Source: Alteromonas gilva
GTDB taxonomy: Bacteria > Pseudomonadota > Gammaproteobacteria > Enterobacterales > Alteromonadaceae
Length of the DNA: 64,000 bases
Direction of reading: 5' to 3'
NCBI RefSeq assembly: GCF_028595265.1
Contig: NZ_JAQQXP010000001.1
Location: 806,001 to 870,000, forward strand
How positions within the stretch are numbered: position 1 is the first letter of the stretch; every line of letters begins with the position of its first letter. The position numbers and the translations under genes are program-made. The notes under the pieces were generated by a model. The model saw only the letters and a list, made by a program, of their open reading frames with translations, made no database searches and had not been told where the DNA came from. This document shows, in pieces, positions 33,793-43,545 of the stretch.

Positions 33793-35433
33793 ATGAAAGC
33801 ATCAGACCTCTTTGTACGAGCGTTAGAAGCTGAAGGCGTAGAATACATATTTGGCATTCCTGGCGAGGAGAACCTGGACCTCCTTGAATCATTAAGGGAC
33901 TCATCGATTAAGCTGGTACTGACCCGGCATGAGCAGGGCGCCGGTTTCATGGCAGCGACCTACGGCCGGCTAACTGGCAAGGTAGGTGTATGCCTTGCCA
34001 CACTAGGCCCTGGCGCGACGAACCTTGTGACGCCTGCCGCCTATGCCCAGTTAGGTGCTATGCCGATGCTGATGATCACGGGTCAAAAACCCATTAAAAC
34101 CAGTAAGCAGGGGCGCTTCCAGGTGGTGGATGTGGTCGATATGATGCGACCGATCACCAAGTACACCACCCAAATTGTGAGCGGTGAACGGATCCCTTCG
34201 GTTATTCGCGAGTCGTTTCGTATTGCCGCCGAAGAGCGGCCCGGTGCCACACATATCGAGATACCAGAGGACATTGCCCGCGAAACCACCACAGTACCGC
34301 TGCTGAAACCAAGTCAGACGCGCCGCCCGGTGGCCGAAGAAAAAGCGGTCGAGGGTGCTAAAACAATGATAGAGCAAGCAACCTCGCCGTTGTTGCTTAT
34401 CGGCGCCGGGGCAAATCGCAAGCTCACCGCCAAAATGCTCAGACGCCTGGTTGATCACACCGGTATTCCGTTTGTAACAACGCAGATGGGCAAAGGCGTA
34501 TTAAATGAGTCAGATCCGTTATTCGTGGGTAATACTGCGCTCTCCGATGGCGACTTCGTGCACAAGGCCATTGAGCGGGCTGATCTGATCATAAACGTCG
34601 GTCATGACGTGGTAGAAAAACCGCCGTTTTTTATGCATCACGACAACCAAAAAGTCATTCATATTAATTTTGAATCAGCGGCAGTGGATCCGGTGTATTT
34701 TCCACAGCTCGAAGTGGTTGGCGATATTGCCAACAGCGTCTGGCAAATTAACGAACGGCTGACACCGCAGGATCACTGGAAACGGGACTTTTATAAAGAT
34801 GTACACGACGCTTATGTTAAGCACCGTAACGAGTCTGACAATGACGACCGTTTTCCGGTTTTACCCGAACGACTGGTCAATGAGGTGCGGGCGGTAATGC
34901 CGGACGATGGCGTTGTCACGCTCGACAACGGCGTGTATAAAATTTGGTTCGCGCGAAATTATCCGGCCTACGGACCCAACACCTTGTTACTGGATAATGC
35001 TCTGGCGTCCATGGGCGCAGGACTGCCGTCGGCCATGGCGGCTAAACTGGTATACCCTGACAAACCCGTGATGGCGGTATGCGGTGATGGCGGTTTTATG
35101 ATGAATAGTCAGGAAATCGAAACCGCAGTGAGACTCAACTTACATGTAGTGGTATTGATCTTAAGGGATGACGCTTACGGTATGATTAAGTGGAAACAGG
35201 CGCACATGGAGTTTGATAACTTCGGCCTGGATTATGGTAATCCGGACTTTGTTGAATATGCCAACAGTTATGGTGCCAGCGGTCACCGTGTCACGGCAAT
35301 CGACGAGCTCGGTCCGCTTATGCGAGAGTGCCTGCAAACACCCGGTGTACATGTCATCGATTGCCCGGTAGATTACAGCCAGAACGATAAAACGCTTAAT
35401 CAGGATATACGCAAGTTGAGCGAACGCTTGTGA
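33793..35433 (+). CDS. Acetolactate synthase-like thiamine-diphosphate enzyme
   Basis: A 546-residue ThDP enzyme of the acetolactate synthase large-subunit family. The N-terminal PYR domain has the catalytic Glu47 (LTRHEQGAGFMA); the C-terminal PP domain has GDGGFMMNSQE (GDG at about 431-433) and RDDAYGMIKWKQ. No small regulatory subunit gene follows, so it more resembles a catabolic acetolactate synthase or a stand-alone enzyme than the IlvBN/IlvGM type; no alsD is present. Preceded by a GGACGG-type ribosome site. It could be another ThDP lyase such as glyoxylate carboligase. Confidence 0.85.
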   Translation: MKASDLFVRALEAEGVEYIFGIPGEENLDLLESLRDSSIKLVLTRHEQGAGFMAATYGRLTGKVGVCLATLGPGATNLVTPAAYAQLGAMPMLMITGQKPIKTSKQGRFQVVDVVDMMRPITKYTTQIVSGERIPSVIRESFRIAAEERPGATHIEIPEDIARETTTVPLLKPSQTRRPVAEEKAVEGAKTMIEQATSPLLLIGAGANRKLTAKMLRRLVDHTGIPFVTTQMGKGVLNESDPLFVGNTALSDGDFVHKAIERADLIINVGHDVVEKPPFFMHHDNQKVIHINFESAAVDPVYFPQLEVVGDIANSVWQINERLTPQDHWKRDFYKDVHDAYVKHRNESDNDDRFPVLPERLVNEVRAVMPDDGVVTLDNGVYKIWFARNYPAYGPNTLLLDNALASMGAGLPSAMAAKLVYPDKPVMAVCGDGGFMMNSQEIETAVRLNLHVVVLILRDDAYGMIKWKQAHMEFDNFGLDYGNPDFVEYANSYGASGHRVTAIDELGPLMRECLQTPGVHVIDCPVDYSQNDKTLNQDIRKLSERL

Positions 35434-35540
35434 TAGCGCAGTGAGCCTGACAGTCTGCTAATGTGGACAACGGGTGATATCCCGGCATGTTCCCGCGGCG
35501 TTAAACCAACGCCGCCCAACCGGTTTCAATAAAAGAGTAA

Positions 35541-36320
35541 ATGGCTATGCTTGATAAAAGTGAGTTAAGTGAGCCGGTGACAACAGAAAATGTGTCAGCC
35601 GAAGAAGTGGCACGCTTTAATGCACTGGCAAGTGAATGGTGGGATCCGCAAGGCAAATACAAAACCGCGCTGGCCTTTAATGCCACCCGAACTGAGTACA
35701 TTGTTACGCAGCTAGCCAGTCACCATGGGCGCAGTCCACAAGCAGCCGACTGCCTGTCAGGGTTACGAATTCTTGATGTAGGCTGCGGCGGTGGGCTGAT
35801 AAGCGAGGCGCTGGCACGTCGCGGTGCACTGGTAACAGGTATTGACGCCAGTGCCACCAGCATTGAAGTTGCGAAACGCCATGCCGGGCAGTCACAGCTG
35901 GAGATTGACTACCGGCATTGCCTGGCGGATGAATTACTCAGTGCGAATCAGACCTTTGACGCGGTGATTAATGCCGAAGTCGTTGAACATGTGCCTGATC
36001 AGCCTGCGCTGATTGAACAGTGTGCCAGGCTGGTGAATGAGCAGGGCATGCTGGTGTTAGCGACGCTGAATCGTACGATTAAATCATGGGTAATTGCCAT
36101 AGTGGGTGCCGAGTATGTCATGCGCTATCTTCCTGTCGGCACTCACGACTGGAAAATGTTTGTTAAACCGGGTGAGCTTGCGGCCTGGGTCGCGGCAGAG
36201 GATTTTACACTGGTCTGTGAAACCGGCATGAAACTGAATCCCTTTTCTGGTCAGTGGCGGCTATGTGATTCTTTACAGGTAAACTATCTTCAATGTTATC
36301 AACGTGCGTCCAACAAGTAG
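35541..36320 (+). CDS. ubiG: Ubiquinone biosynthesis O-methyltransferase UbiG
   Basis: UbiG performs both O-methylations in ubiquinone synthesis. The 259 residues include the family start EEVARFNALASEWWDPQGKY, SAM motif I LDVGCGGGLISEALA at about 77-91, AEVVEHVPDQ, and the membrane-binding insert LNRTIKSWVIAIVGAEYVMRYLP (in parts) with GTHDWKMFVKPGEL. It differs from E. coli UbiG in the C-terminal third, so a second copy elsewhere is conceivable. A terminator follows about 115 bases later. Confidence 0.88.
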   Translation: MAMLDKSELSEPVTTENVSAEEVARFNALASEWWDPQGKYKTALAFNATRTEYIVTQLASHHGRSPQAADCLSGLRILDVGCGGGLISEALARRGALVTGIDASATSIEVAKRHAGQSQLEIDYRHCLADELLSANQTFDAVINAEVVEHVPDQPALIEQCARLVNEQGMLVLATLNRTIKSWVIAIVGAEYVMRYLPVGTHDWKMFVKPGELAAWVAAEDFTLVCETGMKLNPFSGQWRLCDSLQVNYLQCYQRASNK

Positions 36321-36434
36321 GCCTGGTCACCAAGGCCGCAAAACTTAGTTTCCTTGCGTATGCCATGAGCATAAATACCGTCTCTGGCCGACCAAAATGA
36401 ATCGCGATTGTGTGCAGGCCTGCGCGTAAGGATA

Positions 36435-36470
36435 AAAAAACGCACTACCATTAAGGTAAGTGCGTTTTTT
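36435..36470. terminator. Intrinsic terminator between ubiG and the PEP-CTERM gene
   Basis: AAACGCACTACC pairs with GGTAAGTGCGTTT (one bulged base) around a short loop, with A-run before and T-run after. It serves the plus-strand ubiG and the convergent minus-strand gene. Confidence 0.8.
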
Positions 36471-36515
36471 GTGTGCTTTGCATCATGAAAGCTTTATGGC
36501 CATTATCGGCCAGGC

Positions 36516-37253
36516 TTATGCGGTGCGGCGTTTTCCGCGCACTGCGCGAAGCCCTAAAATACCCAGGGCAAACAGTAATATACCCGCAGGCTCCGGAACG
36601 TTTGCTGCTCTCACTAAGGCCACGCCGGTTTGGTTGCCGATGTCTTCAGCCAAAATTGAGTCGTTAGCCAGGCGAGTCAGACCGCGGTTGGCAACGGTTT
36701 GGCCGGTCCGCAAGTATTCATCCGACACACGTGCAACGTTATGGAAGCCATCGCCGTCCTGATCAATACCAAACCATGCAGCTGAATATTCGTAAGGGTT
36801 CGACGCCTGCGTCGCGGTCGGAAAGTTCAAATAGGTCTGACCAAATAAGGCTACAAACTGTTTCTCAGGATCCGTCGCGATAGTTGCGCCGTCTCTGTTA
36901 TAGGTATACTGCGTGGTATTTTCATCCGTATCCCAGACGCCATTAGTGACCGGTACATTCGCAGGATTAATGGAGCCGTTGTACAGGGCCGTATTAGCGC
37001 CAAATACAAAAGTATTAAACAGCGCTGCCATTTGCACGTTAGTGGCTATTGTCCAGCCTTGTGATGCATAAATTGCCAGGGCATCGTCAACGCTTTGGCC
37101 AATGGTTAAATCCCATTGCAGCCATTGTAAACCGCCGCCAGTAACAATATTTGTACTCTCGTTTAAGGTATATCCATTGTAACTAACCAAAGCCGCCGAT
37201 GCATTGTGACAGAAAGCCAATGCACACACACTAACCAGCAGTTTCTTTAACAT
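36516..37253 (-). CDS. PEP-CTERM sorted exported protein
   Basis: A 245-residue exported protein with a signal peptide ending at ASA (about residue 20) and a canonical PEP-CTERM tail: VPEPAGILL at 219, a hydrophobic helix, and GKRR at the end. The central part reads as a beta-rich domain beginning LVSYNGYTLNESTNIVTGGG and LQWLQWDLT, which resembles other exosortase-sorted surface proteins of marine bacteria; the domain itself is not assigned. PEP-CTERM implies an exosortase (EpsH-type) encoded elsewhere. GGAG lies 10 bases before the ATG. Confidence 0.85.
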   Translation of the reverse strand: MLKKLLVSVCALAFCHNASAALVSYNGYTLNESTNIVTGGGLQWLQWDLTIGQSVDDALAIYASQGWTIATNVQMAALFNTFVFGANTALYNGSINPANVPVTNGVWDTDENTTQYTYNRDGATIATDPEKQFVALFGQTYLNFPTATQASNPYEYSAAWFGIDQDGDGFHNVARVSDEYLRTGQTVANRGLTRLANDSILAEDIGNQTGVALVRAANVPEPAGILLFALGILGLRAVRGKRRTA

Positions 37254-37716
37254 TTAAGTTCAGCTCCTTCGCGAACCAGGGTATCCGGATGAGTCTGCAG
37301 GGAGTCCATGCAGACTTGTCTAATTTATTGCAGTTAAATCAGCAATTAACAGGCCATAATTATTTATTGATAAAAAGCAATAGCTTGCATTTCAGGTGTG
37401 ATGCGCGCATATAAGAGTGTAAAAAAAGTCGACAATTTGAGGTGTCGCTACCTGACAAAGTTGTCCCGCTTAACACCTCAAGGGCTTGTCATTTTTCTAA
37501 GGTTAAATCAGACGGCAATCGTGGTTGGCATCCTAACGAAATACCACAGCAACATGATTGCCGCCGCTAATTAATGAAGTCTCGGTGTAAGGTAAAACGG
37601 TTGAGGTAGCCGGTTTGTGTTTAGCAGCTATAAGCGAGCACGCCTTAGCGACTGACTTTGCATGTTACTGCTCACTGCCTTAAGCTTAAACCAGAAGCCA
37701 TCAACCAAAGGATGAT
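37254..37716. other. Divergent intergenic region with structured element
   Basis: 463 bases between the minus-strand PEP-CTERM gene and the plus-strand permease. It contains a nested inverted-repeat element at 37431-37488 (separate entry). No coding frame is convincing. It must hold both divergent promoters. Confidence 0.6.
37431..37488 (+). ncRNA. Nested inverted-repeat element, possible sRNA or terminator
   Basis: Three nested pairings are seen: outer GACAA (37431-37435) with TTGTC near 37486-37490, middle TTGAGGTGT (37437-37445) with ACACCTCAA (37473-37481), and inner GACAA with TTGTC inside (37454-37464). A short T-run follows. The symmetric design around a GACAA repeat could be an sRNA with terminator, a transcript 3' end, or a regulator site. 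No function is shown. Confidence 0.35.
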
Positions 37717-38937
37717 ATGACACAGTTCTTACAAGATTGGCACGAGGCCGCCACGACCTCGCTGGGTTTTTTTTGGATGGCATTGTGGGCCTTTATGCTA
37801 GGTTACTTTGTTAGCAGCTTAATCCAGGTGCTGGTGACTCGTGAACGAATGCAAAAAACCATGGGCAAGGACGGTCCTAAAAGTATTGCGCTGGGCACTT
37901 TTTTTGGGTTCATCTCCAGTTCCTGTAGTTTTGCCGCGCTGGCTACCACCCGAACGTTATTTAAGAAGGGGGCCGGACTGGCGCCTTCTATGGCTTTTTT
38001 GCTGGCGTCGACCAATCTGGTGATCGAACTGGGCATGGTGATAGCGGTGTTTTTAGGTTGGCAGTTTGTCAGTGGCGAGTATGTCGGCGGTGTATTACTG
38101 ATCCTGTTTAGTTGGGCGCTGATCCGGATAACCCGGCCCAAGCGGCTGGTAGAACAGACCCGTCAGCGACTCGCTGATGATGACACGAGTAGTGACGAGG
38201 GCGGCGCTGACTGGAAGCAGACATTAACCAGTCAGAAAGGCTGGCAAAAAATCGGTATGAAGTATGTCATGGAATGGCAAATGGTATGGAAAGACGTGCT
38301 GATTGGGTTTACGGTGGCCGGCATCATATCGGCGTTTGTACCGACCGTTTTTTTTGAAACACTGTTTATCGGTTCAGGTGGTGACAACGCGGCTAATCCC
38401 GGCTTTCTGGCCGTGCTGGTACAAACCATTGTAGCGCCGTTTGCCGCTTTTTTTACCTTCATTGGTTCGATGGGGAATATACCGCTGGCTGCTGTGTTAT
38501 TTGGTCAGGGGGTTGCGTTTGCCGGCGTGATGGCATTTATTTTTTCTGATTTGGTGGTGTTGCCGGTGCTGCGTATCAATGCACAGTACTACGGATGGAA
38601 AATGGCATTGTACATGTTGATAGTGATGTTGGTTGCCATCGTGGCAAGCGCGTTACTGATGCATTATGTACTGGTCTTTTTCGATGCGCTGCCAAACACC
38701 GCCGACGCTATCGATCCGGGTAACCGCGACTTTTTCGCCATTAATTATCAATTCTATCTGAATCTGGGGTTCATGGTGGTATCAGCGGTGATGCTGTACT
38801 TTTTTTATCAGATGAAGAAAATGCAGCAATCGGACTCAGACTCAACCCGCTCGGTTGCTGATGTGATCATGCTGTCATTATCTGCTGCGGCCGTGCTGTG
38901 GCTGGTGGGAGGTGCTGTTGTAGTACCCGCCTTTTAA
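37717..38937 (+). CDS. ArsP/UPF0718-like permease
   Basis: A 406-residue membrane protein of the permease family COG0701 (ArsP, YraQ). Two repeated halves are visible, each with a conserved GTFFGFISSSCSFAAL or GSMGNIPLAAVLFGQG-type loop between hydrophobic segments. Family members such as ArsP export trivalent organoarsenicals, but many have unknown substrates. The Cys in SSSCSF is notable for metalloid binding. No ars genes are adjacent. Start is the ATG at 37717, behind AAAGGA. Confidence 0.85.
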   Translation: MTQFLQDWHEAATTSLGFFWMALWAFMLGYFVSSLIQVLVTRERMQKTMGKDGPKSIALGTFFGFISSSCSFAALATTRTLFKKGAGLAPSMAFLLASTNLVIELGMVIAVFLGWQFVSGEYVGGVLLILFSWALIRITRPKRLVEQTRQRLADDDTSSDEGGADWKQTLTSQKGWQKIGMKYVMEWQMVWKDVLIGFTVAGIISAFVPTVFFETLFIGSGGDNAANPGFLAVLVQTIVAPFAAFFTFIGSMGNIPLAAVLFGQGVAFAGVMAFIFSDLVVLPVLRINAQYYGWKMALYMLIVMLVAIVASALLMHYVLVFFDALPNTADAIDPGNRDFFAINYQFYLNLGFMVVSAVMLYFFYQMKKMQQSDSDSTRSVADVIMLSLSAAAVLWLVGGAVVVPAF

Positions 38938-39370
38938 AGCATATGAAATCCCCCGGGGAGTGGCGGTTTAAGCGGTTAACCAGCCCATGGGCTAAAGGCA
39001 TAAAAAGTGGTTTTAGCACCGCAGATATCAATGCATTTAACTTTGCGTTTTGGCTGATTTGAAGTATTCTTAATCGATTATATTTTAATGGGTTCGGTTG
39101 GTCTTCAGTGTATAGATTTTGGTCTGTCTGGCAGTGTTTTAATCGCGAAACGGTACTGTCACCGCAATGCTCTGTGCCGCGGTGCAGAGCCTTACTCCGG
39201 ACGCTTCGGGCAGATCCTGTTTAGCATTTATACCGTGGTGAATGTCGCGGATTTATAATCAGTAATCCTGCCAACATCCGCCTTGCTCAAATGGTAGATA
39301 AAAGATCTAAAAATACACCAAAAAGGTCAACCGGCCACAGCTATCATTTGCGGATCTGGGATAAGTAGTA
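38938..39370. other. Intergenic stretch before the GGDEF gene
   Basis: 433 bases. A palindrome AGCCCATGGGCT is near 38980 and a hairpin CTCTG...CAGAG near 39169-39190. No coding frame with a ribosome binding site; no riboswitch-like consensus recognised. Likely contains the promoter of the diguanylate cyclase. Confidence 0.45.
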
Positions 39371-42361
39371 ATGTCCATTAAAGCAAAGAGCCTGTCCCGA
39401 CGGTCAGTGCGAATTAGGGCGGAAATCCTTTGTCTGGTGCTCACCGGACTATTCCTGCCGTTTTGTTTGTCATCAAATGCCGCCCCTGCGCCGTTAACCG
39501 ATTATTTCCAGGAAACCTGGACGACCCGTGATGGCCTGCCTCATAACACCATTAATAGTTTGCAGCAAAGTGAAGACGGGTATTTGTGGATAGGTACCTG
39601 GGAGGGTGCCGCCCGTTTTAATGGTCGCGAGTTTCGGGTCTTCGGTCGTGGTGAGTTGACTGGTTTACCTGACTCTGGCATCCGCGCAATCAGCCGGGAT
39701 CGGCAGCACAACCTAATCATGGTTGGCGCAAGGGGAGGAATAAGCAAGCGTGCTGCTATGGGGTGGCAAAGCTTGCCTGAGCTCAACGTACTGATTAATG
39801 CAGTGGCAGAAGATAGTCAGGGCAACCTTTGGCTGGCAACCGAGGGCAAAGGGCTGTTTCGGCATGCACCTGACGGCGAAAGGCGACAGTTCGCAATCAC
39901 TGAAGGGGTTGGTAACGATGTAGTACACAGCATACTGGCTGAGTATGATGGTAGCGTTTGGGCTGGCACCGGTAGCGGATTAGTGCGCCTGACTAATCGG
40001 GACAAGACGGTACTGGTTACGCCAGTAGCCGGTTTACCTGAGGCTCCTGTATTTGCCCTCAAACGATACGGTGATAGTTTGCTGATTGGTACAGAGCGTG
40101 GCCTTTATCGCTACGAGTCTGGCAGAGTGCAAGTATTCGCACCAGGAATATCAGATCTGCCGGTATCCACGTTGTTAGTCAGCGGCAAGCAAGTCTGGAT
40201 TGGTACTACGGACCATGGTTTGCTGCGCTACAGCGAGCGCGGTCTGGAAACCCTGAGTATGGCAAAAGGTTTACCTAATAATCGTATCCTCTCGTTGTTT
40301 GAGGATCGTGAGGGCAGCATCTGGGTGGGAACCAACGGCGGGCTATTCCGACTACGGGATGCGCCGTTTGTAACGCTCACTTCGGAGCATGGGTTAAGTG
40401 GCGATTATATCCGCACCGTACTGGCTCATAGCGATGGTAGTGTCTGGATCGGTAGCAGTCAGGGTGTAAGTCGTCTTCGCAACAATAAGGTTGAGGCGAT
40501 TGATCTTTCAGCGGTGAGCGCGGGCCAGTCTATTTTGAGCTTGCGCGAGGCGCCGGATGGTTCTGTGTGGATTGGCACTTATTCTGACGGCATCGTGCAG
40601 TGGCGCGACGGACGTATCGTTAGTCAGTATGACAGACGGAATGGCTTGTTAGCTAATGAAATCCGCGCTATTGCTTTTGGGCCAGGCGGAGGTCTGTGGG
40701 TCGGTACCGGACAGGGGTTAAATTATGTGGATGAAACTGGCGTGCACAGTTTTACGCGTGAGCATGGGCTGCCAACGCCTTTCATAATGGCCTTATACCT
40801 GCATCACGACGGTCGTCTTTTTATCGGCACTGGCGGCGGTGTTGCGGTGCGTTATCCTGATGGACAAATTAAAGCATTGGATTTTAGCAGCCTTGATGGC
40901 GCTAAATATGCGTTTGGTTTTACCCCTGATCCAGAAGCTGGCATCCTGTGGATGGCAACTGATCGCGGATTAGTGGCATTTGACCTGAACAGTGCACATA
41001 TGACAATGCTGGGCCGCAAGGCCGGTCTGCCTTTTGATAAAGTGTTACAGGCGATTATTGATCAGGGTCACAATATCTGGCTCAGTAGTAACCGCGGTAT
41101 CATGCGTTTTGACCGTCACCAAATTGATCAGTATTTGGCCGGTCAGACAACCGCACTGAAGTACGAACTTTTTGGTGAAAGCGATGGGCTGCAAAGTGCC
41201 CAGGCTAATGGTGGGTCAATGCAGGCTGCCGCGCTGGACCACAATGGCAGTATCTGGTTTGCCACCTCTAAAGGCGCTAGTCGCGTTGACCCAGGTGAAC
41301 TGGAACGTTTCGCAGCTACGCGTCTGCCGGTTGTCATAGAGGGGGTTAAAGTAAATGGTAAAGCCATACCACGGGCGCAAGCTGGTCGGCTTTCCGCTGG
41401 GACCAACCGGGTTGAGTTGCAGTTCGCCGGGTTAGGCTTCGTTATGCCCCAGCGAATACAGTATCGCACCCAATTGATGGGGTTTGATAATGAATGGATT
41501 GAGCGCGGGACGAATAATACCGCTGAATATACTAGCCTGCCACCCGGCGATTACCGTTTTCTGGTCACCGCCGCCTATCCTCAGGGAAGCTGGAATGAGC
41601 AGTATGCCAGCTACAGTTTCAGCGTTGCGCCACACTTTTGGCAGCGTCCGATATTCTGGTTGGCAATGCTACTTACCAGCGCTGCTCTCGTCTTTGTGGT
41701 CCATCGCTGGCGGTTGCGAAGTCTTAAACGCAGCGCTGAGCTGCTGTCGGCGCAGGTCGCTGCTAAAACTCTCGAATTAAAACAACAGGCAGATCATCTG
41801 CGGGCTGTTGATCGGGAGCGTTCGGCATTGTTGGCAGAGATCAAGCGGCAAGCACATGAGTTTGAACAACAGGCCAGGCTTGATAGCCTTACCGGGCTTG
41901 CTAACCGGCGAGCTTTTGACGAAGCACTTGAGCGGGAATGTGCACTCGCGCGTCGCAATCAATTGCCATTGTGTCTGGCCTTACTGGATATTGACCACTT
42001 CAAACAGGTTAACGATTTTTATACCCACGCTGTCGGCGATGAAATACTTAAACTTGTGGCGCACGAAATCGATCGACATTGCCGACAGGCAGATACTTTG
42101 GCGCGCTGGGGCGGTGAAGAGTTTGCACTGTTGCTGCCTGATAGCGGCATACCTGACGTTAAAGACATTAGTGAGCGGATCCGCGCCGCGGTGGCCGGTA
42201 TAGACTGCTCGGCGCTCGGCCCAAACTTACAGGTAACTATCAGTATTGGTGCTGCTCAGTACATTGGCGGTGAGCCGCTTGAGCGACTGCTGTCGCGTAC
42301 GGACGCCTTGCTCTACAAGGCCAAACAAAATGGCCGTAACCGCATCGAAGTCGCGCAATAG
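39371..42361 (+). CDS. Periplasmic two-component-type propeller with GGDEF diguanylate cyclase
   Basis: A 996-residue protein combining sensor and output. A signal-anchor covers about residues 20-38. The sensor is a double propeller of Reg_prop repeats with recurrent GSIWVGT/GLWVGT blades (about 60-660), then a Y_Y_Y domain (about 690-755), a transmembrane helix near 765-785, a short coiled coil, and a C-terminal GGDEF domain. The active-site motif is GGEEF at 914-918, with a complete RxxD inhibitory site (RQAD) five residues before it, so both catalysis and product inhibition look intact. It makes c-di-GMP, likely in response to a periplasmic ligand. The gene is monocistronic as far as can be seen. 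Confidence 0.92.
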   Translation: MSIKAKSLSRRSVRIRAEILCLVLTGLFLPFCLSSNAAPAPLTDYFQETWTTRDGLPHNTINSLQQSEDGYLWIGTWEGAARFNGREFRVFGRGELTGLPDSGIRAISRDRQHNLIMVGARGGISKRAAMGWQSLPELNVLINAVAEDSQGNLWLATEGKGLFRHAPDGERRQFAITEGVGNDVVHSILAEYDGSVWAGTGSGLVRLTNRDKTVLVTPVAGLPEAPVFALKRYGDSLLIGTERGLYRYESGRVQVFAPGISDLPVSTLLVSGKQVWIGTTDHGLLRYSERGLETLSMAKGLPNNRILSLFEDREGSIWVGTNGGLFRLRDAPFVTLTSEHGLSGDYIRTVLAHSDGSVWIGSSQGVSRLRNNKVEAIDLSAVSAGQSILSLREAPDGSVWIGTYSDGIVQWRDGRIVSQYDRRNGLLANEIRAIAFGPGGGLWVGTGQGLNYVDETGVHSFTREHGLPTPFIMALYLHHDGRLFIGTGGGVAVRYPDGQIKALDFSSLDGAKYAFGFTPDPEAGILWMATDRGLVAFDLNSAHMTMLGRKAGLPFDKVLQAIIDQGHNIWLSSNRGIMRFDRHQIDQYLAGQTTALKYELFGESDGLQSAQANGGSMQAAALDHNGSIWFATSKGASRVDPGELERFAATRLPVVIEGVKVNGKAIPRAQAGRLSAGTNRVELQFAGLGFVMPQRIQYRTQLMGFDNEWIERGTNNTAEYTSLPPGDYRFLVTAAYPQGSWNEQYASYSFSVAPHFWQRPIFWLAMLLTSAALVFVVHRWRLRSLKRSAELLSAQVAAKTLELKQQADHLRAVDRERSALLAEIKRQAHEFEQQARLDSLTGLANRRAFDEALERECALARRNQLPLCLALLDIDHFKQVNDFYTHAVGDEILKLVAHEIDRHCRQADTLARWGGEEFALLLPDSGIPDVKDISERIRAAVAGIDCSALGPNLQVTISIGAAQYIGGEPLERLLSRTDALLYKAKQNGRNRIEVAQ

Positions 42362-42660
42362 TCGCGGCGCTCAGGCGGTTACTTATTCAATTGACCAACC
42401 TTAACATTCCTCCTGGGCACTCAGGTTTGAACCTCTTCTAACGACCGTAAGCTCAACAATGCTAGTAAGCGATTGCTATCTGAGTTGGGCTGTTGCGACC
42501 TTAACCGTGAGATTGACAATGAATCTGAAAGGTATTAATAAAAATACCTAACCGTCGCACTACATCACCTTAACCAACTGATGTTCTTTGCTAAGTTACA
42601 CTGATTTGATTAGTGTGATATGCATACTTTGCCGTTGTCCAACAAGTTAAGAATTATCAC
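42362..42660. other. Intergenic stretch before the pilin operon
   Basis: About 300 bases of AT-rich sequence between the GGDEF gene and pilE. No coding frame or structured element stood out; the operon promoter should lie here. Confidence 0.45.
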
Positions 42661-43059
42661 ATGCGTTCACCGGGATTTACGTTAGTAGAGCTGATGATTG
42701 TTGTCGCTATTATAGGCATTCTTATGGCGCTGGCGGTACCAGTCTATCAGTCACATATTGCCAAAAGTAAGCGAGTGAGTGTTCAGGCTGAGTTAATGCA
42801 ACATGCACAGGTGCTGGAACGGGTCTACTCGCGCCAGGGAAGCTATCCAACAACTTATACAACAAGTGGGGTGGATGGCTATACGATCAGTTATCAGCCA
42901 GGTCCCGCTAATTCGCCTGCTCCGTCAGGCTATACAATTACCGCAACCGCTGTGAGCGGCTCTACACAAAGCAATGACAGGCAGGACGGTACGCTGTGCA
43001 CGCCGCTCTCTCTCAACAGCACCGGGCTGCGTACTCCTGCAGTTTGCTGGGGGAGTTAA
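42661..43059 (+). CDS. pilE: Type IV pilin-like minor pilin PilE
   Basis: A 132-residue type IV pilin-like protein. The prepilin leader is MRSPG, cleaved before FTLVELMIVVAIIGILMALAV, where Glu5 is present. The helix continues to about residue 60 and the globular domain ends with two cysteines in TLCTPLSL and PAVCWGS, fitting a D-loop disulphide. Length and order suggest a minor pilin PilE, first of a five-gene pilin cluster; it could also be a major subunit homologue. Confidence 0.88.
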   Translation: MRSPGFTLVELMIVVAIIGILMALAVPVYQSHIAKSKRVSVQAELMQHAQVLERVYSRQGSYPTTYTTSGVDGYTISYQPGPANSPAPSGYTITATAVSGSTQSNDRQDGTLCTPLSLNSTGLRTPAVCWGS

Positions 43060-43066
43060 CCTGCTA

Positions 43067-43528
43067 ATGAAAAACGCTGCTCGCAATGGTTTTACCCTTT
43101 TGGAACTGATGACGGTAGTTGCCATCATTGCCCTGTTGGCGACGCTGGTTGTCCCGTCCTTTGCCGCGATGCTTAACAAAGAACGCCTGGTGAGTATGAC
43201 CAACAATCTCGCTGCAACATATCAGGCGGCCCGCTCAGAGGCGATTAAACGCAATACAGACGTGAGTATGCAACTGGTTAATAGACGCTGGCAGGCGCAG
43301 GACGCCGACACTGCGGAGGTATTTGTATACTCCGGCAATTTTGACGGTGGCGTGTCGGTCAGTCAGGTGCCTGAGTTGAATATTGCCGCAACGGGCAGCG
43401 TATCCGTTGTGCCGCCCGCTACGATGCCGGTGCAAATTACGCTGGCTAATCTGCATAACGAAGGTTGCTCCGTGCTAACAATTTTGCCGAGCGGCCAGAT
43501 GACGACCAACGTGGGCAGTTGCCCTTAG
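43067..43528 (+). CDS. Minor pilin FimT/GspH-type
   Basis: A 153-residue pseudopilin starting at the ATG at 43067, 7 bases after pilE. The leader MKNAARNG is cleaved before FTLLELMTVVAIIALLATLVV with Glu5. The globular part (FVYSGNFDGG, VPPATMPVQITLANLHNEGC) fits the GspH/FimT-type fold with a C-terminal disulphide loop. In type IV pili this protein primes assembly and some FimT proteins bind DNA during natural transformation. The symbol fimT or fimU would be plausible. Confidence 0.87.
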   Translation: MKNAARNGFTLLELMTVVAIIALLATLVVPSFAAMLNKERLVSMTNNLAATYQAARSEAIKRNTDVSMQLVNRRWQAQDADTAEVFVYSGNFDGGVSVSQVPELNIAATGSVSVVPPATMPVQITLANLHNEGCSVLTILPSGQMTTNVGSCP

Positions 43529-43545
43529 CCTGGAAACGGAAGCCA

